Part shown: positions 29,856-39,694 of the stretch, one piece after another
Layout: each line of letters starts with the position of its first letter
Position numbering within the stretch: position 1 is the first letter of the stretch
NCBI GenBank assembly: GCA_018333785.1
Contig: JAGXSU010000025.1
Location: 1 to 64,000, forward strand
From: Methylomicrobium sp.
GTDB taxonomy: Bacteria; Pseudomonadota; Gammaproteobacteria; Methylococcales; Methylomonadaceae
Direction of reading: 5' to 3'
DNA: 64,000 nucleotides
The notes under the pieces: generated by a model
Seen by the model: the letters and a program-made list of their open reading frames with translations, nothing else
What the model was told of the DNA's origin: nothing
Database searches by the model: none
Made by a program: the position numbers and the translations under genes

Positions 29856-30470
29856 TTAATAGTTTGGATAATTTGCAATTGCCAAGCATATAAAAACGCT
29901 GATTAGCACGGCAATGGTTGGAATGATTGGCAGCGGTACCGGAATTGGACAAATGAGCCACAATACAATCATGCAGCTTAGCGCCAGTAGCATATGCGCA
30001 GAAGTGTTATAAATCGGAGGGACTGGAGAACTAAAGGTTTCGAATTTCAATCGACGCTCAAATACGCCGGCGACAAAGCCCATGGCAATCGGCACCCCCA
30101 ACCAAATTCCCCACTTTGATAATATGACCATACGCAAAGCGAGGCTATAAGCCTGAAGTTTTACCGATGCAGCCCAATCACCAGGAATATCTGCGATCGC
30201 TTCTCCGATACGATCGCCACTGTTCCTGAATTTATCAGAATCATCATGCCGATCTCTGAATTCATTAGCAAAAGCAGTGACAGCGGTTAGGTTTCTCTTA
30301 TATAAATCAATCAGCTCTTGATTTATTGTTTCTTTGTTACCCAAAATGTTAATCGCCGCATTGTAATCAGCCCTGATGTACTCGGATATTGTTTTAGGGC
30401 TCAGTAATGCCGGTAACGCCAATGGGGTGAAAAACATGATCATGAGCCATATCAGGAAGTGTTTCCCCAT
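29856..30470 (-). CDS. DUF4400 integrating-conjugative-element membrane protein
   Basis: A 204-residue protein with an N-terminal signal-anchor and further hydrophobic segments (LGVPIAMGFVAGVF; MLLALSCMIVLWLICPIPV). The motif FVAGVFERRLKFETFSSP followed by YNTSAHMLLAL fits the DUF4400 family, which lies beside traD in SXT/R391- and PFGI-type elements. Inner membrane; exact role in transfer is unknown. It is the last gene of the traI-traD operon, 5 bp from its upstream neighbour. Confidence 0.8.
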   Translation of the reverse strand: MGKHFLIWLMIMFFTPLALPALLSPKTISEYIRADYNAAINILGNKETINQELIDLYKRNLTAVTAFANEFRDRHDDSDKFRNSGDRIGEAIADIPGDWAASVKLQAYSLALRMVILSKWGIWLGVPIAMGFVAGVFERRLKFETFSSPVPPIYNTSAHMLLALSCMIVLWLICPIPVPLPIIPTIAVLISVFICLAIANYPNY

Positions 30471-30475
30471 CGGTT

Positions 30476-31036
30476 TTATTCCAGCAAGCCTGCCAATTTC
30501 AGCTCATTCATCGTAAACACCCTCGATGCACAGAGCAATTGACTCTGAGCGCTCCTAAAGGCATTGTGCGGCTGATTAACCCATGTCAATTCTTCGCTGG
30601 TTGTCGATTTCACGATTTCATCCAAGTATCCCTCAATGCTTGGATCGTAAATTGTCCACAGGCCACTACGTTTGATCATGAGCGTCAAACCAAGGCACTG
30701 AACCAATTCGGCCGAAACTCGGGTGATAAATGCTTTTTGTTCAGTCAGGTCGTTGTTATCTCTTGAGATAGATTTTTCAGCCTCCGCAAAGCCAGCGTCG
30801 AGACAATTAACCAACAAACTTTCACCGCCTTTCCTATGGTCTGGCCAATACAATGTCAACAATGAGGTTAATCGCTGGGAAGCTTCCCGAAGATTAGGCC
30901 ATCTCGCAAATAATTCCTGAGAGCTGGGATAGCGCTTCGTTGCCCTGCAGGCCTTCTTCATTTCAATCGAAGCGGATTCAAGCGGATGTGGTAAAGGTTT
31001 TTTCAAAAAAATTATTTCGGCTGACTGATCATGCAT
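30476..31036 (-). CDS. Hypothetical protein in transfer operon
   Basis: A 186-residue soluble protein that I do not recognise. The ATG at 31036 has AGGA upstream; the frame stays open to 31162 but that region is inside traD. Mainly helical, with the motif SSQELFARWPNLREASQRL and no signal peptide or membrane segment. It overlaps the end of traD by position only within the preceding open frame and sits between traD and the DUF4400 gene, so a role in transfer or coupling is plausible but unproven. Confidence 0.65.
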   Translation of the reverse strand: MHDQSAEIIFLKKPLPHPLESASIEMKKACRATKRYPSSQELFARWPNLREASQRLTSLLTLYWPDHRKGGESLLVNCLDAGFAEAEKSISRDNNDLTEQKAFITRVSAELVQCLGLTLMIKRSGLWTIYDPSIEGYLDEIVKSTTSEELTWVNQPHNAFRSAQSQLLCASRVFTMNELKLAGLLE

Positions 31037-31046
31037 GTTTTTAATC

Positions 31047-32867
31047 CTAATGGGTAATGATGGGCAGTCGTCCCTTGATGACCCTGCCGCCGGCGATTGA
31101 TGCGATGTAGTGAAAGTTGGGCAGATGCCCGAGAAGATGTTGCGGGAATAAGTCATGCTCACCGAAGCTCAATGATTGGCCACTGTTTCCAGAATAATTG
31201 ATGATGTTTTCGGCCGAATTAACCGCGCTTGACATATTTTGTTGCACGGTTTTGATATAGGTTTGTCCAAATGTTTCCACAACAAATTGTTGGGTGTCGC
31301 CATCCTTGATCCGGAGCGTGATAAGGTTATTGCAGTTGCCGACGACCTGTCTTGCTCTTGCCTCGTCTCCCAGCCTGGCAACAATATCAGGTAACGTTTG
31401 TGTCGCCATGACAACCTGAAACCCTGCGCCACGGCCTTTATTAAGTATTTGGATGAAAGGCAAATTGACGACTTCGGCCGCCTCATCGACAAACATGGAG
31501 ATTCGTCCTGGCTTTTTCCCGCTGTTGTAGATCATCCCGGCCACGGATGCGAAGTCAGCCAAAACTATCGAGCCAATTGCTGAAGAAACAATGGAATCCG
31601 ATAAGGAATCTAGCCCTACGTATAAAACATGCTTGCCGGAAATGATCGTTGATGTATCAAATATCTGTCGGGAATCGCGGGTGTCATCTTCATTTGGTGA
31701 CAAAAGTTCGCCCAGGTCTCCAGATGTCAACATGTTTAGCACGGGGATAAGAGAGGCAATCATCTTCGAAAAATGAAGCCGATTGTGTTCGACAAGCGAC
31801 AACAATCCATCGATCCCTTCAGAACCATTGGGCCCGTTACTCATCGTTGCGCGGTACCATTCAATCGTGGCCAGCCAATCTGAATTTGTAATTGTCTCCA
31901 TTTTTTTCGCTTTGCCGGCCCTGGCCTTGGTAAAGAATGGTTCCGCGCTTTCTTCTTTCCAGTTAGGCTCAACGCGATTCGCATGTGCCTCGATCGCTTG
32001 TACCAATAGCGATTCTGCCCCACCTTCGATGTAATATCGCAGCCGTTTGATTGATGGGCGTTTGCCAGTTTCAAGAAGACCTTGTGCAACCAGATTTAGC
32101 GCCCTGAAAGCAAACGCAGTAAATGCATCCGACCCCCCGGTCTGAGATGGAAGTAATGAGGCTATCCTGGACGCAATTTCGGTTGTGCGAGTGAAGTTCC
32201 GCATTGGATCTAAACGGATTGAAGATTTAGGGAATGCCGGATGAAAGAACAAAAATGAATCATCTCGTCCTGCTCTTGCGCATTCGAGTTCCATGCGATC
32301 GCGCAATTCTTTGTCGCCCTTTGGATCGATCATAATCACTGTATCGCCCCGGTGAATGGCTTGGGTAACCATTACTTCGTAGGCTCTCGTTTTTCCTGCA
32401 CCCGTGGTGCCAAACATGATGGTGTGCCCTTCAAGCGATTTTAGCGGTATCAAAACGTCTTTTTCTTTTCCTACGTTCAAACCATGAATCCAAGGACTCC
32501 CAGGACTCTCTTGGTCGTGGTTTATTTTTGCTCCGGACAACATGTAATCAACTGCCCGTTGTGTATGAATAGGCATCCAGTCGAATCCCCAGCCAAACCA
32601 CATTTTTTCTGGCTTGCCCAATTCCAGAAGTTTTCCGACATCCATATATGTCAGCATTTCGCCAACTTTTCCACGTCCAACTAAACCATGACCCTTGATA
32701 GCAGACTGGGCAGCCATGAACCCAAAACACAGCCAAGGAATCATCATTGAGTTTCCACCAGGCAATACAATGTATCCGGCAAATGACGTTGCGGTAGCCA
32801 CAAACCAAGCAGCGGCGATATACAATTCGTAGGGTTTGCGTATATAGGGATCGTAGTTATTTGCCAT
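31047..32867 (-). CDS. traD: Conjugative coupling protein TraD (SXT/TOL type)
   Basis: Hexameric VirD4-type ATPase that links the relaxosome to a type IV secretion channel at the inner membrane. 606 residues: two N-terminal hydrophobic segments (about 13-35 and 40-60), Walker A FGTTGAGKTRAYE, IDPKGDKELRDR, and Walker B MFVDEAAEVVNLPF followed by a QxL-type sensor (ATQTLPD). It overlaps the relaxase stop by 11 bp. The relaxase-coupling protein-DUF4400 order matches MobH-class elements. Confidence 0.92.
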   Translation of the reverse strand: MANNYDPYIRKPYELYIAAAWFVATATSFAGYIVLPGGNSMMIPWLCFGFMAAQSAIKGHGLVGRGKVGEMLTYMDVGKLLELGKPEKMWFGWGFDWMPIHTQRAVDYMLSGAKINHDQESPGSPWIHGLNVGKEKDVLIPLKSLEGHTIMFGTTGAGKTRAYEVMVTQAIHRGDTVIMIDPKGDKELRDRMELECARAGRDDSFLFFHPAFPKSSIRLDPMRNFTRTTEIASRIASLLPSQTGGSDAFTAFAFRALNLVAQGLLETGKRPSIKRLRYYIEGGAESLLVQAIEAHANRVEPNWKEESAEPFFTKARAGKAKKMETITNSDWLATIEWYRATMSNGPNGSEGIDGLLSLVEHNRLHFSKMIASLIPVLNMLTSGDLGELLSPNEDDTRDSRQIFDTSTIISGKHVLYVGLDSLSDSIVSSAIGSIVLADFASVAGMIYNSGKKPGRISMFVDEAAEVVNLPFIQILNKGRGAGFQVVMATQTLPDIVARLGDEARARQVVGNCNNLITLRIKDGDTQQFVVETFGQTYIKTVQQNMSSAVNSAENIINYSGNSGQSLSFGEHDLFPQHLLGHLPNFHYIASIAGGRVIKGRLPIITH

Positions 32868-35055
32868 TCACTAAGTCCGCCTTTACCAGAAAATAACGCG
32901 ATTGAGGTTTACCAGAACTATCAAGGCCCGTTTCATAACCATCGATCATTTCAAGCAAACCAGATGCTTTCAGCACAGATACACAGTCTTTCAGATCTAT
33001 TTTTGTATCCTTCAATCCTATTGATTTAATTTTTGTTATCCTGCCTGGCTGTGGCTCAAGATATTCAGCAGGTAGTTTTTTTAGTCTATTTAAAATTAAA
33101 CCGGCTCTTCCTGATCCATCATCGCTTTTTGCGTTCTCTTTCTCTTTTGCCTTTTTACCCAACAAGCTATCTAACTTGGGCGAATTTGTTTTTACTGCTT
33201 CCTGTTCTTTAGGATTTGACTTGATTTTTTTAGGCGCATTTTTTGATGATCCAATTAGAGAACCTAAGAGATCTTCAGTGCCGTTATCGTCTGTAGTGAT
33301 TTTCTCATTGCCGTCCTGAATCGTTACTTGATTCTTTTCCGGTATTTCTGCCTTCTTGTCACTCTCAAAAGTAAGTTCACCATATTCGAATTCTTTTGCG
33401 GGTAGATAGTCGGCCGCATAATCATCGTCATAATTGTTAATTGCCAAGGTATCGGAATGGTTTTTATTATCAGAACTGAATTCATTATTTCTTTTATTAT
33501 TTGAATTCTTCTTGGTTTTGTTTTTTGTTTGAGTTATTTCAGGTTTTTGAAATAAGATGCTCGTATCGATTAACTCATCATGAGTTGGCAAGTCAGTCTG
33601 CACACTACCATCTGCATTGATATCGGTATTTTGGGGTTCGTCATTTTCATCGGTGGCTTCTTGGTTGGGATCTGTTTTTCTCTCTTGCGTATCCTCGATT
33701 TTTTTCGAATGAGTTTCGTCGAACTGATCCTTCGATGTATGTTTAGGGACTTCACTATCAATATTTGATTGGTCTTGTAATTCAATTCGATCTTCCGAAT
33801 CTTCGTTGTCATCAACTTTGATCCGAAGATTTCCATCGATCGGTTTATGTTGAGTTTTTACAAACAGAATTTCATATCGGGCTAATTTAAGTGCTTCTAG
33901 ATGATTTTTCTCTTTGCTCTCTGCTGCAGGAACTTCAATATCAAACAGGTATCCGCCAAGTCTACTTTTCTCAATGATTCCGGCATCCAGGAGAATATCA
34001 GCCAGAATTTCTTGAGTGCTGGGAATAAATGGGCATTCCGCGGACTTTAATTGAACTTGCATATCGTTTGCTGCCAATGGCCAAACCAGAAACACCCCGT
34101 CCTGACCGTGCCAAATACGGCCATTCTCATCATTAGGCACCCAACGTTTTTTCTGAACCAAATGCCGCATGGCATCGATCAACCAGGGTTCCAGATGCAT
34201 GCCAGCTAATGGTTTTCCATAACGATCCGCATAGCTCCATTCATCTCGCTCCATGATTTTGTACTTCACCGTGTCAACGATGTTAGCTAGGGGATTGCTA
34301 TGGTCTTTTTGGTCTTGCAATGCTGCATAAAGCGTTTTGTAAATCGCCTTTTCACCGGTGGCAAAAATATCCGTTTGTTCCTTCTGAATGGATTTTCCTG
34401 CCATGATATAAACCGTTGACCGATCTTCCTTATCGCTCCATCGGATGTGATAGCGTTTCAATTCATTTCTTTGAAGCCATTCATAAAGTGATTCAGCACC
34501 TGGTCGCCATTCAATACCCTTATCCTCGGCATACACCGATATTTTGGATATGGCGGTAATTGCCTCGCTAAATAAGCCTGTCAGGAAAGCAGCGTGAGTC
34601 CAAAGCGACTCTTCGTCTTTTCTGATTTCAGGCGTTGCTCGTGTTAATATTCTTCGTTCTGCATACCTGATTGAAAACAGAGAGACTTCCAGGCAGAAAG
34701 AAAATAATCCACCCAACAACTTGAAATGATTTTTCTCGGAGGCAGGCAGCAAGTGCGTCATTTCAGCAAGATGCCTTATTGGGGACATGATCTTTTTTTC
34801 TACTTCGTCCTTGTTATGTGCTCCAGCCAATCCCCTTGCCAAAATGATTTGCTTGATCATTTCCTTGTTCTTTTCGATCAGCAAATCAGTGGGAATCACG
34901 GGTATACCTGTCGGAAAGCCTGGCAATCGCTGCGAATACTCATCAAAGACATCTAGACTCATTGACTGGGCATTTACAACATCTTTTTTCTCAAGATTTA
35001 ACTTGCTACGTGGGGGCTTTTTTTTCGTAAAAATCGCAGCAATTTTTTTTATCAT
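32857..35055 (-). CDS. MobH-family relaxase (TraI_2 domain)
   Basis: Predicted DNA-nicking relaxase of 732 residues. The TraI_2 region covers about 35-330 (PGFPTGIPVIPTDLL; LLPASEKNHFKLLGGLFSFC), followed by a long acidic, lysine- and asparagine-rich linker (about 430-650) and a C-terminal winged-helix-like region (RAGLILNRLKKLPAEYL). MobH relaxases use an HD-like metal site; here the usual histidine in the helix after GGL appears replaced (GGLFSFCLEV). It follows the PH-domain gene by 3 bp and precedes traD. Confidence 0.85.
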   Translation of the reverse strand: MIKKIAAIFTKKKPPRSKLNLEKKDVVNAQSMSLDVFDEYSQRLPGFPTGIPVIPTDLLIEKNKEMIKQIILARGLAGAHNKDEVEKKIMSPIRHLAEMTHLLPASEKNHFKLLGGLFSFCLEVSLFSIRYAERRILTRATPEIRKDEESLWTHAAFLTGLFSEAITAISKISVYAEDKGIEWRPGAESLYEWLQRNELKRYHIRWSDKEDRSTVYIMAGKSIQKEQTDIFATGEKAIYKTLYAALQDQKDHSNPLANIVDTVKYKIMERDEWSYADRYGKPLAGMHLEPWLIDAMRHLVQKKRWVPNDENGRIWHGQDGVFLVWPLAANDMQVQLKSAECPFIPSTQEILADILLDAGIIEKSRLGGYLFDIEVPAAESKEKNHLEALKLARYEILFVKTQHKPIDGNLRIKVDDNEDSEDRIELQDQSNIDSEVPKHTSKDQFDETHSKKIEDTQERKTDPNQEATDENDEPQNTDINADGSVQTDLPTHDELIDTSILFQKPEITQTKNKTKKNSNNKRNNEFSSDNKNHSDTLAINNYDDDYAADYLPAKEFEYGELTFESDKKAEIPEKNQVTIQDGNEKITTDDNGTEDLLGSLIGSSKNAPKKIKSNPKEQEAVKTNSPKLDSLLGKKAKEKENAKSDDGSGRAGLILNRLKKLPAEYLEPQPGRITKIKSIGLKDTKIDLKDCVSVLKASGLLEMIDGYETGLDSSGKPQSRYFLVKADLVNGK

Positions 35056-35058
35056 TAT

Positions 35059-35760
35059 TTATCCATGAAACTTGATGTAATTGTCGATGAGATTCTGAAT
35101 ATTTCGACGCATCGATATGGGATCGATGGTGTTTCTGAACTCTATGTCTACTGTTCCATTTGTGCCGGCCGAATCCAAATGAATGGTGCCAATTCCCATC
35201 AATCTGTCTAATACGCCTTGTTGAACACCGATTGTTTTTATATCGCCAAATCGTATTTGCACTTGCGACTGCGCAATAATCCCTTTTTTAAGGATGATGC
35301 CATCATCGTCAATATACAGTTTTTCGGCAAAGTAACTGTAAATAAACCTCAGTCCATAAATGATCAGCAATACACCGCCCAATCCAAGTAAATCGCCAAC
35401 GACTTTTAAATTAAGCCAATCGGGTATCGTTTCGATGCCCAAGCAATAAAATACCCAACCCATAACCCTGTATGGGTTCAAAATTAGCAAGACTCCTAAA
35501 ATTATTTCAAAATAATTTGTTACAAATCCCCGCCAAGCTTGGCGAAACTCACGCGCTTTGAACTCATTTTCTGTTTTGCCTTTATTATTTGATTTTTTGG
35601 TGCTTGATTGAATCCGATTTGCCGTAAAGCCTAAATGGTTATCGGGCATTACGGTGTATTCATCGCCCGTTTCTCGTGACAACAATGCGCACATATCCAT
35701 CGCATCATCGAAACTTGCAAATGAATTCAGCCTTAAATTCATCGAATTTTTTTTTGACAT
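35059..35760 (-). CDS. PH-domain (bPH2/YdbS-like) membrane protein
   Basis: A 233-residue protein with two central hydrophobic segments (FEIILGVLLILNPYRVMGWV; GDLLGLGGVLLIIYGLRFI) followed by a bacterial PH domain (DDDGIILKKGIIAQSQVQIR and FGDIKTIGVQQG). ATG 35760 is preceded by CAGGAGA, so it was preferred over an in-frame 35808 that overlaps the preceding stop. It lies between two transfer genes. A membrane scaffolding role in the transfer complex is inferred. Confidence 0.75.
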   Translation of the reverse strand: MSKKNSMNLRLNSFASFDDAMDMCALLSRETGDEYTVMPDNHLGFTANRIQSSTKKSNNKGKTENEFKAREFRQAWRGFVTNYFEIILGVLLILNPYRVMGWVFYCLGIETIPDWLNLKVVGDLLGLGGVLLIIYGLRFIYSYFAEKLYIDDDGIILKKGIIAQSQVQIRFGDIKTIGVQQGVLDRLMGIGTIHLDSAGTNGTVDIEFRNTIDPISMRRNIQNLIDNYIKFHG

Positions 35761-35804
35761 TCTGGTTCTCCTGAGTGCTTGGTTCTCATTTAATTGCTCT
35801 GTAT

Positions 35805-37154
35805 TCAATTGGTTTGGTTTTGAACGCGTGAATTCGCAACCCTGACCATCGTAAAACGTGATCGCGTCTCGCCCTTATTGCTCATTTGTGCCCCAATGAC
35901 TTGAAATGGCTTGATGTATTGCATGTATTTAGATTCCACCTTCATTTTTCTTACTAAGTTGTCCCAATACATTTGATCGACGCCTAAGACGATCTTTGTG
36001 GCAACGTTTGAAAAAAAGTCTTCAGAAAAATGTGTAGGGGATTGGCTTGCGCAAATGAGTCCAAGGCCAAATTTGCGTCCTTCCTTTGCGATTGTGTTCA
36101 AGATGTTGTTCTGATCTTCACGGAAGAATAAATGGGCTTCATCAATAATCATGATGTCCCTCAACAACCCTTCTTCCTCTCGACGTACAGGACCTCTTTC
36201 GAGAGCGGATGTGAAGATTTCTTGTAGCCTGAATTCGACAAACATGCGTTTTTCATCTTCGCGCAAAGCTGTGATGTCGTAATGCCAGACCGGGTTTGAT
36301 GGATCAAACGGTGGCTGTTGATTCTTGAATATGCCGCTTGCTTTGAGGTTGTCGAATCGCTCAACAACCGATTTCAACACTTCCTTTGATTCATATTTGA
36401 TGAAGTCTTCCAGTTCCTTACCGGTTTCCAGGTTCTCTATATAGTCTTTATAGGACTTGATCGCTTTTTGGCGCAGATCCATCGCTTTCTCTAGCAAATC
36501 GCCATCGGGCTTTGCGCCAGGCGCTGAAAGCTGCTTGTTTATTTTGTACAACTTCGTTGTGATCTTGTTTAGTTCTTCCAGAGCTCTTCCTGCTTGTGTG
36601 TCACTTCCAATAATGAGCTGTTTGAGTTTTACAAATGCATATCGGCAAGCATCATCCATGGTTGGGTATCGCTTTGGGTATTTACGATCAATTCCATCAT
36701 GCAAAACCCAAGACTTGTAATTGTCAGCATAGAATCCGTTGGCTGCGTATAGATCGCTAATCAAATGCCTCATGACAGCTTCTTGCCTTGAACCGATGGG
36801 GCGGCATCCGTTGATCGTTGCAATAAAGTCTTGCACACGCTTTCTCACACCACCGAAATGACGGTCCTGGCTTACTACAAATGGATTTAGCCCGTACTCT
36901 GTGGATTCCGAGAACCTGACGGACGATGTTCCGCTTAGATCAATATCACCATGCACGTCCATGATATGAATTCGTGGCGCAGGTGAAAAACGATGCATTT
37001 GTTGAATCATGCGTCTCAAAAATGTGGTTTTCCCCATGCCTGTTTTCCCCATAACCAGCATATGGGCATTCACTAGGCAATCGAAATCGCAAAACACCGG
37101 GGACACTTGATTTTTTGACAAGAGATAATCATCTTGCCCGAGCTCTATCTTCAT
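35805..37154 (-). CDS. HerA/VirB4-like ATPase of the transfer operon
   Basis: A 449-residue DUF87-type ATPase: Walker A VMGKTGMGKTTFLRRM near residue 35, a middle helical insertion, and Walker B IMIIDEAHLFFRED with the following FGLGLICASQSPTHF motif. Genes of this type lie beside relaxase genes in several mobile elements. It is the first gene of the operon that continues with the PH-domain protein, relaxase and TraD. A 21-bp inverted repeat at 37160-37180 lies just upstream of the ATG. Confidence 0.8.
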   Translation of the reverse strand: MKIELGQDDYLLSKNQVSPVFCDFDCLVNAHMLVMGKTGMGKTTFLRRMIQQMHRFSPAPRIHIMDVHGDIDLSGTSSVRFSESTEYGLNPFVVSQDRHFGGVRKRVQDFIATINGCRPIGSRQEAVMRHLISDLYAANGFYADNYKSWVLHDGIDRKYPKRYPTMDDACRYAFVKLKQLIIGSDTQAGRALEELNKITTKLYKINKQLSAPGAKPDGDLLEKAMDLRQKAIKSYKDYIENLETGKELEDFIKYESKEVLKSVVERFDNLKASGIFKNQQPPFDPSNPVWHYDITALREDEKRMFVEFRLQEIFTSALERGPVRREEEGLLRDIMIIDEAHLFFREDQNNILNTIAKEGRKFGLGLICASQSPTHFSEDFFSNVATKIVLGVDQMYWDNLVRKMKVESKYMQYIKPFQVIGAQMSNKGETRSRFTMVRVANSRVQNQTN

Positions 37155-37159
37155 ATGGT

Positions 37160-37180
37160 CAACATCAAGAAATGATGTTG
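37160..37180. promoter_or_regulatory. Inverted repeat before the HerA-like transfer gene
   Basis: CAACATCA (37160-37167) and TGATGTTG (37173-37180) form perfect 8-bp arms around AGAAA. On the minus strand the palindrome ends 5 nt upstream of the start codon and so covers the ribosome-binding region. It may be an operator or a translation-blocking hairpin for the transfer operon. Confidence 0.6.
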
Positions 37181-37230
37181 CTATTCTAAAAATCCGTTTT
37201 TGATTGCATCGCGGTAAAAGGTGCGGTTTT

Positions 37231-38316
37231 TCAGTCTCTTTTGCTTGACCCGATAATGCCTAGCCCACAATCAAGCACCTTACCCACCTCAACGTCTCTA
37301 AAATGTTTGTAGTCGTAAAATCGTCGATTTACGTCCTCATTAATCAACAATCGAGTGCAATCACTGAGGTTTGCCTGACCAGTTAATTTGGTCATCCTTT
37401 GCTTGAATTCATTTAGACGATCATCTCCGTATGCGTTTGCCACATAGGGATGAAGCGGATTTAGATAAAACTTCGCATTCACTTTTTCTTGCTTGAGCCA
37501 TTGAACCAGTTCCTTTAATTCGCTAAAGCGGTTTTCGATCCAGGGCGGTGCATTTAATGGTTTGGCATTGATTGGAAATTGTTTACGAATAAATTCATCG
37601 TGATCTTTTTTGATTTCGCGGTCATAACGGTCGAGGTAATATCGTCCCGTTCCATCGATGTCATACCTTACCGATGGTTCACCGCGTAAAACAGTGACCA
37701 ATCGGCTAAATCCGTCTGACAGACTTGATGCGAATAAATAATCAAACAACACCCTCTGTTTACTGCTTTCATCGGCTAGCGGGTGTAGTTGGTATGAAGG
37801 GCCATACGACTTGATGTCCGTAAAGGCAATTGGCTCCAAACCATAGACAATGTTGTTTATTAGTACACCTTCACGCTTCAAGCCTTTCAGCGTAGCCAAG
37901 ATTTCATCGGGTTTTGCTGCCAGAAACGCAAGATTGTAAAAGTGTGTCCCAGGCAAACGTGATTCTATTAAAGAGGGTTCAATCATGCCCATGATTGACG
38001 ATCCCACAATAAATGCGTTCGGTAATTCTCCTTTTGGTTTTTGGTGATCGAGTGGCGATTCGTTAATTACCGAAACAATATTTTCAGCAGCCAGGGGGGA
38101 TCTTTCCCTGGCTTCCTTTACTAGATGCTCGACCTTTAAGTAGCGTTCGTTTGTTGTCGACGATGTATATCGAGCCCCAATCGAGTGCTTGCCACTGAAT
38201 ATCTGGTACGGGTTAACCACTACATTCCATGTGGGTAACGCCCATGCAACAGCTCCGGTAAAAAACAAGCTGGCTTTCCAAAATGAATCAAAACTGCCAA
38301 TAGATAAAGCTTTCAT
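37231..38316 (-). CDS. SGNH-like partner of the AlgI-type O-acyltransferase
   Basis: A 361-residue protein with an N-terminal membrane anchor (FWKASLFFTGAVAWALPTW) and a periplasmic domain. The serine motif lies in FIVGSSIMGMIEP and a D-x-x-H element in YDYKHFRDVEV, arranged as in SGNH/DltD- and AlgX/AlgJ-like proteins that transfer acetyl groups to exported polymers. The gene overlaps the MBOAT gene by 29 bp, so the two form one functional pair. The acceptor polymer is not evident. Confidence 0.75.
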   Translation of the reverse strand: MKALSIGSFDSFWKASLFFTGAVAWALPTWNVVVNPYQIFSGKHSIGARYTSSTTNERYLKVEHLVKEARERSPLAAENIVSVINESPLDHQKPKGELPNAFIVGSSIMGMIEPSLIESRLPGTHFYNLAFLAAKPDEILATLKGLKREGVLINNIVYGLEPIAFTDIKSYGPSYQLHPLADESSKQRVLFDYLFASSLSDGFSRLVTVLRGEPSVRYDIDGTGRYYLDRYDREIKKDHDEFIRKQFPINAKPLNAPPWIENRFSELKELVQWLKQEKVNAKFYLNPLHPYVANAYGDDRLNEFKQRMTKLTGQANLSDCTRLLINEDVNRRFYDYKHFRDVEVGKVLDCGLGIIGSSKRD

Positions 38317-39694
38317 GTGAACCTGACATCCAAATGCTGGTGAAAAATAAAGCTGATAAATAACCCGCTGTTTTTAACGAAGGTTGGAGCGATTGAACCT
38401 CTTTCTGTGCGTTCACATATGTCATGCATACGGATAGCAGAATTCCGATTTGAATGAACTCCAAGCCCGAAATTAGACTGGTTTGTGCGCAGCTATTACA
38501 AAGACCGGAAAGCATGCTTGGGATTGCGACACCATTGACGCCTACCATCCCTTTCCAGATTGAAATGGCATGAGCAACCGATTCGGCTCTAAACACAACC
38601 CAAGCCACCGTCACCGACAAAAACGTTAAAACGATTGCGGTGGTATCGGGCAGCCCGAATCTAGTTCGCCCCCAGATTCTGTGCATACCAATGAACAAAC
38701 CATGCAAAAGCCCCCACAAAACAAACGTCCATGCGGCGCCGTGCCAAAACCCACCAATGATCATTGTCAACCCTGCTGCCATAACCCCTTTAACAAATCC
38801 ATTCCTATTTCCGCCAAGCGGGATATACACGTAGTCACGTAGAAATCTTGATAATGTCATGTGCCACCGCTTCCAGAAGTCGGCAATGCTTTTCGCTTGG
38901 TAAGGAGAATTGAAATTTTGAGGCAGGATGATTCCGAACATTAGGCCTATCCCTATGGCCATATCGGAGTAGCCGGAGAAATCAAAGTAAATTTGCAATC
39001 CATATCCCAAAGATGCCGTCCACGACTCAAAGAACTGTAATGCCGTGTCAGTTGCAAATAACGGGTCTACTTTTTCGGCGATCCTGTCGGCAATGATGCT
39101 TTTTTTGAAAAGTCCAACTACGAACAAAAACAACCCTTGGGAAAACATCCGTGGATCAAATGCAATCCGCTCTTTGAGTTGCGGCATAACATCCGAGTAA
39201 TGAAGGATTGGCCCGGCTATAAGGTGAGGGTAAAAAGAAATGGAGAAGGCAAACCGTCTCAGGTTGAAGTCTGAGACATAGCCTTTGTAACAGTCGACTA
39301 AGTAAGCGATAACCTGAAATGTGAAAAATGAAATCCCTAGCGGCAAGACCAACTTCAACGGTTCGGCGCCAGATCCAGTCAAGTCACTCCAATTTTCAAT
39401 GAAGAAGTCTGCGTATTTGAAATATCCCAGCAAACCAATGTTATAGACCAAGCCGATGGTCAATAAGGGCTTCGATTTTGTTCTGGAAATTTGCATTCCA
39501 AGAAAAAAATTGCCAATGGCATTGCCAATCAATAACGGGACGTATCGCGTATCCCACCAACCGTAGAAATACACGGAACAAATAATGACCAGTAATTGCG
39601 CGTCATTTTCACGCTCAAGCTTTTGGAGCCCCCACCATGTTGCTATGGAAAAGGGAAGGAAGAAATAGATGAATTCTGGCGAGTTGAATAGCAT
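38288..39694 (-). CDS. AlgI-like MBOAT membrane O-acyltransferase
   Basis: A polytopic 468-residue inner-membrane acyltransferase. The N-terminus MLFNSPEFIYFFLPFSIATW and the conserved FWKRWHMTLSRFLRDYVYIP and GFWHGAAWTFVLWGLLHG (catalytic histidine in the second) match AlgI/DltB MBOAT proteins. It passes acyl groups from the cytosol to a periplasmic partner, here the downstream SGNH-like protein. CAGGAG precedes the ATG. It is cargo inside the mobile region, and a palindromic operator lies about 100 bp upstream. Confidence 0.9.
   Translation of the reverse strand: MLFNSPEFIYFFLPFSIATWWGLQKLERENDAQLLVIICSVYFYGWWDTRYVPLLIGNAIGNFFLGMQISRTKSKPLLTIGLVYNIGLLGYFKYADFFIENWSDLTGSGAEPLKLVLPLGISFFTFQVIAYLVDCYKGYVSDFNLRRFAFSISFYPHLIAGPILHYSDVMPQLKERIAFDPRMFSQGLFLFVVGLFKKSIIADRIAEKVDPLFATDTALQFFESWTASLGYGLQIYFDFSGYSDMAIGIGLMFGIILPQNFNSPYQAKSIADFWKRWHMTLSRFLRDYVYIPLGGNRNGFVKGVMAAGLTMIIGGFWHGAAWTFVLWGLLHGLFIGMHRIWGRTRFGLPDTTAIVLTFLSVTVAWVVFRAESVAHAISIWKGMVGVNGVAIPSMLSGLCNSCAQTSLISGLEFIQIGILLSVCMTYVNAQKEVQSLQPSLKTAGYLSALFFTSIWMSGSHESFIYWQF

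Noticed and set aside
29626-29961. 111-codon minus-strand frame at the junction
   Set aside because: Its 5' end runs through the DUF4400 gene, and the product matches nothing I recognise.
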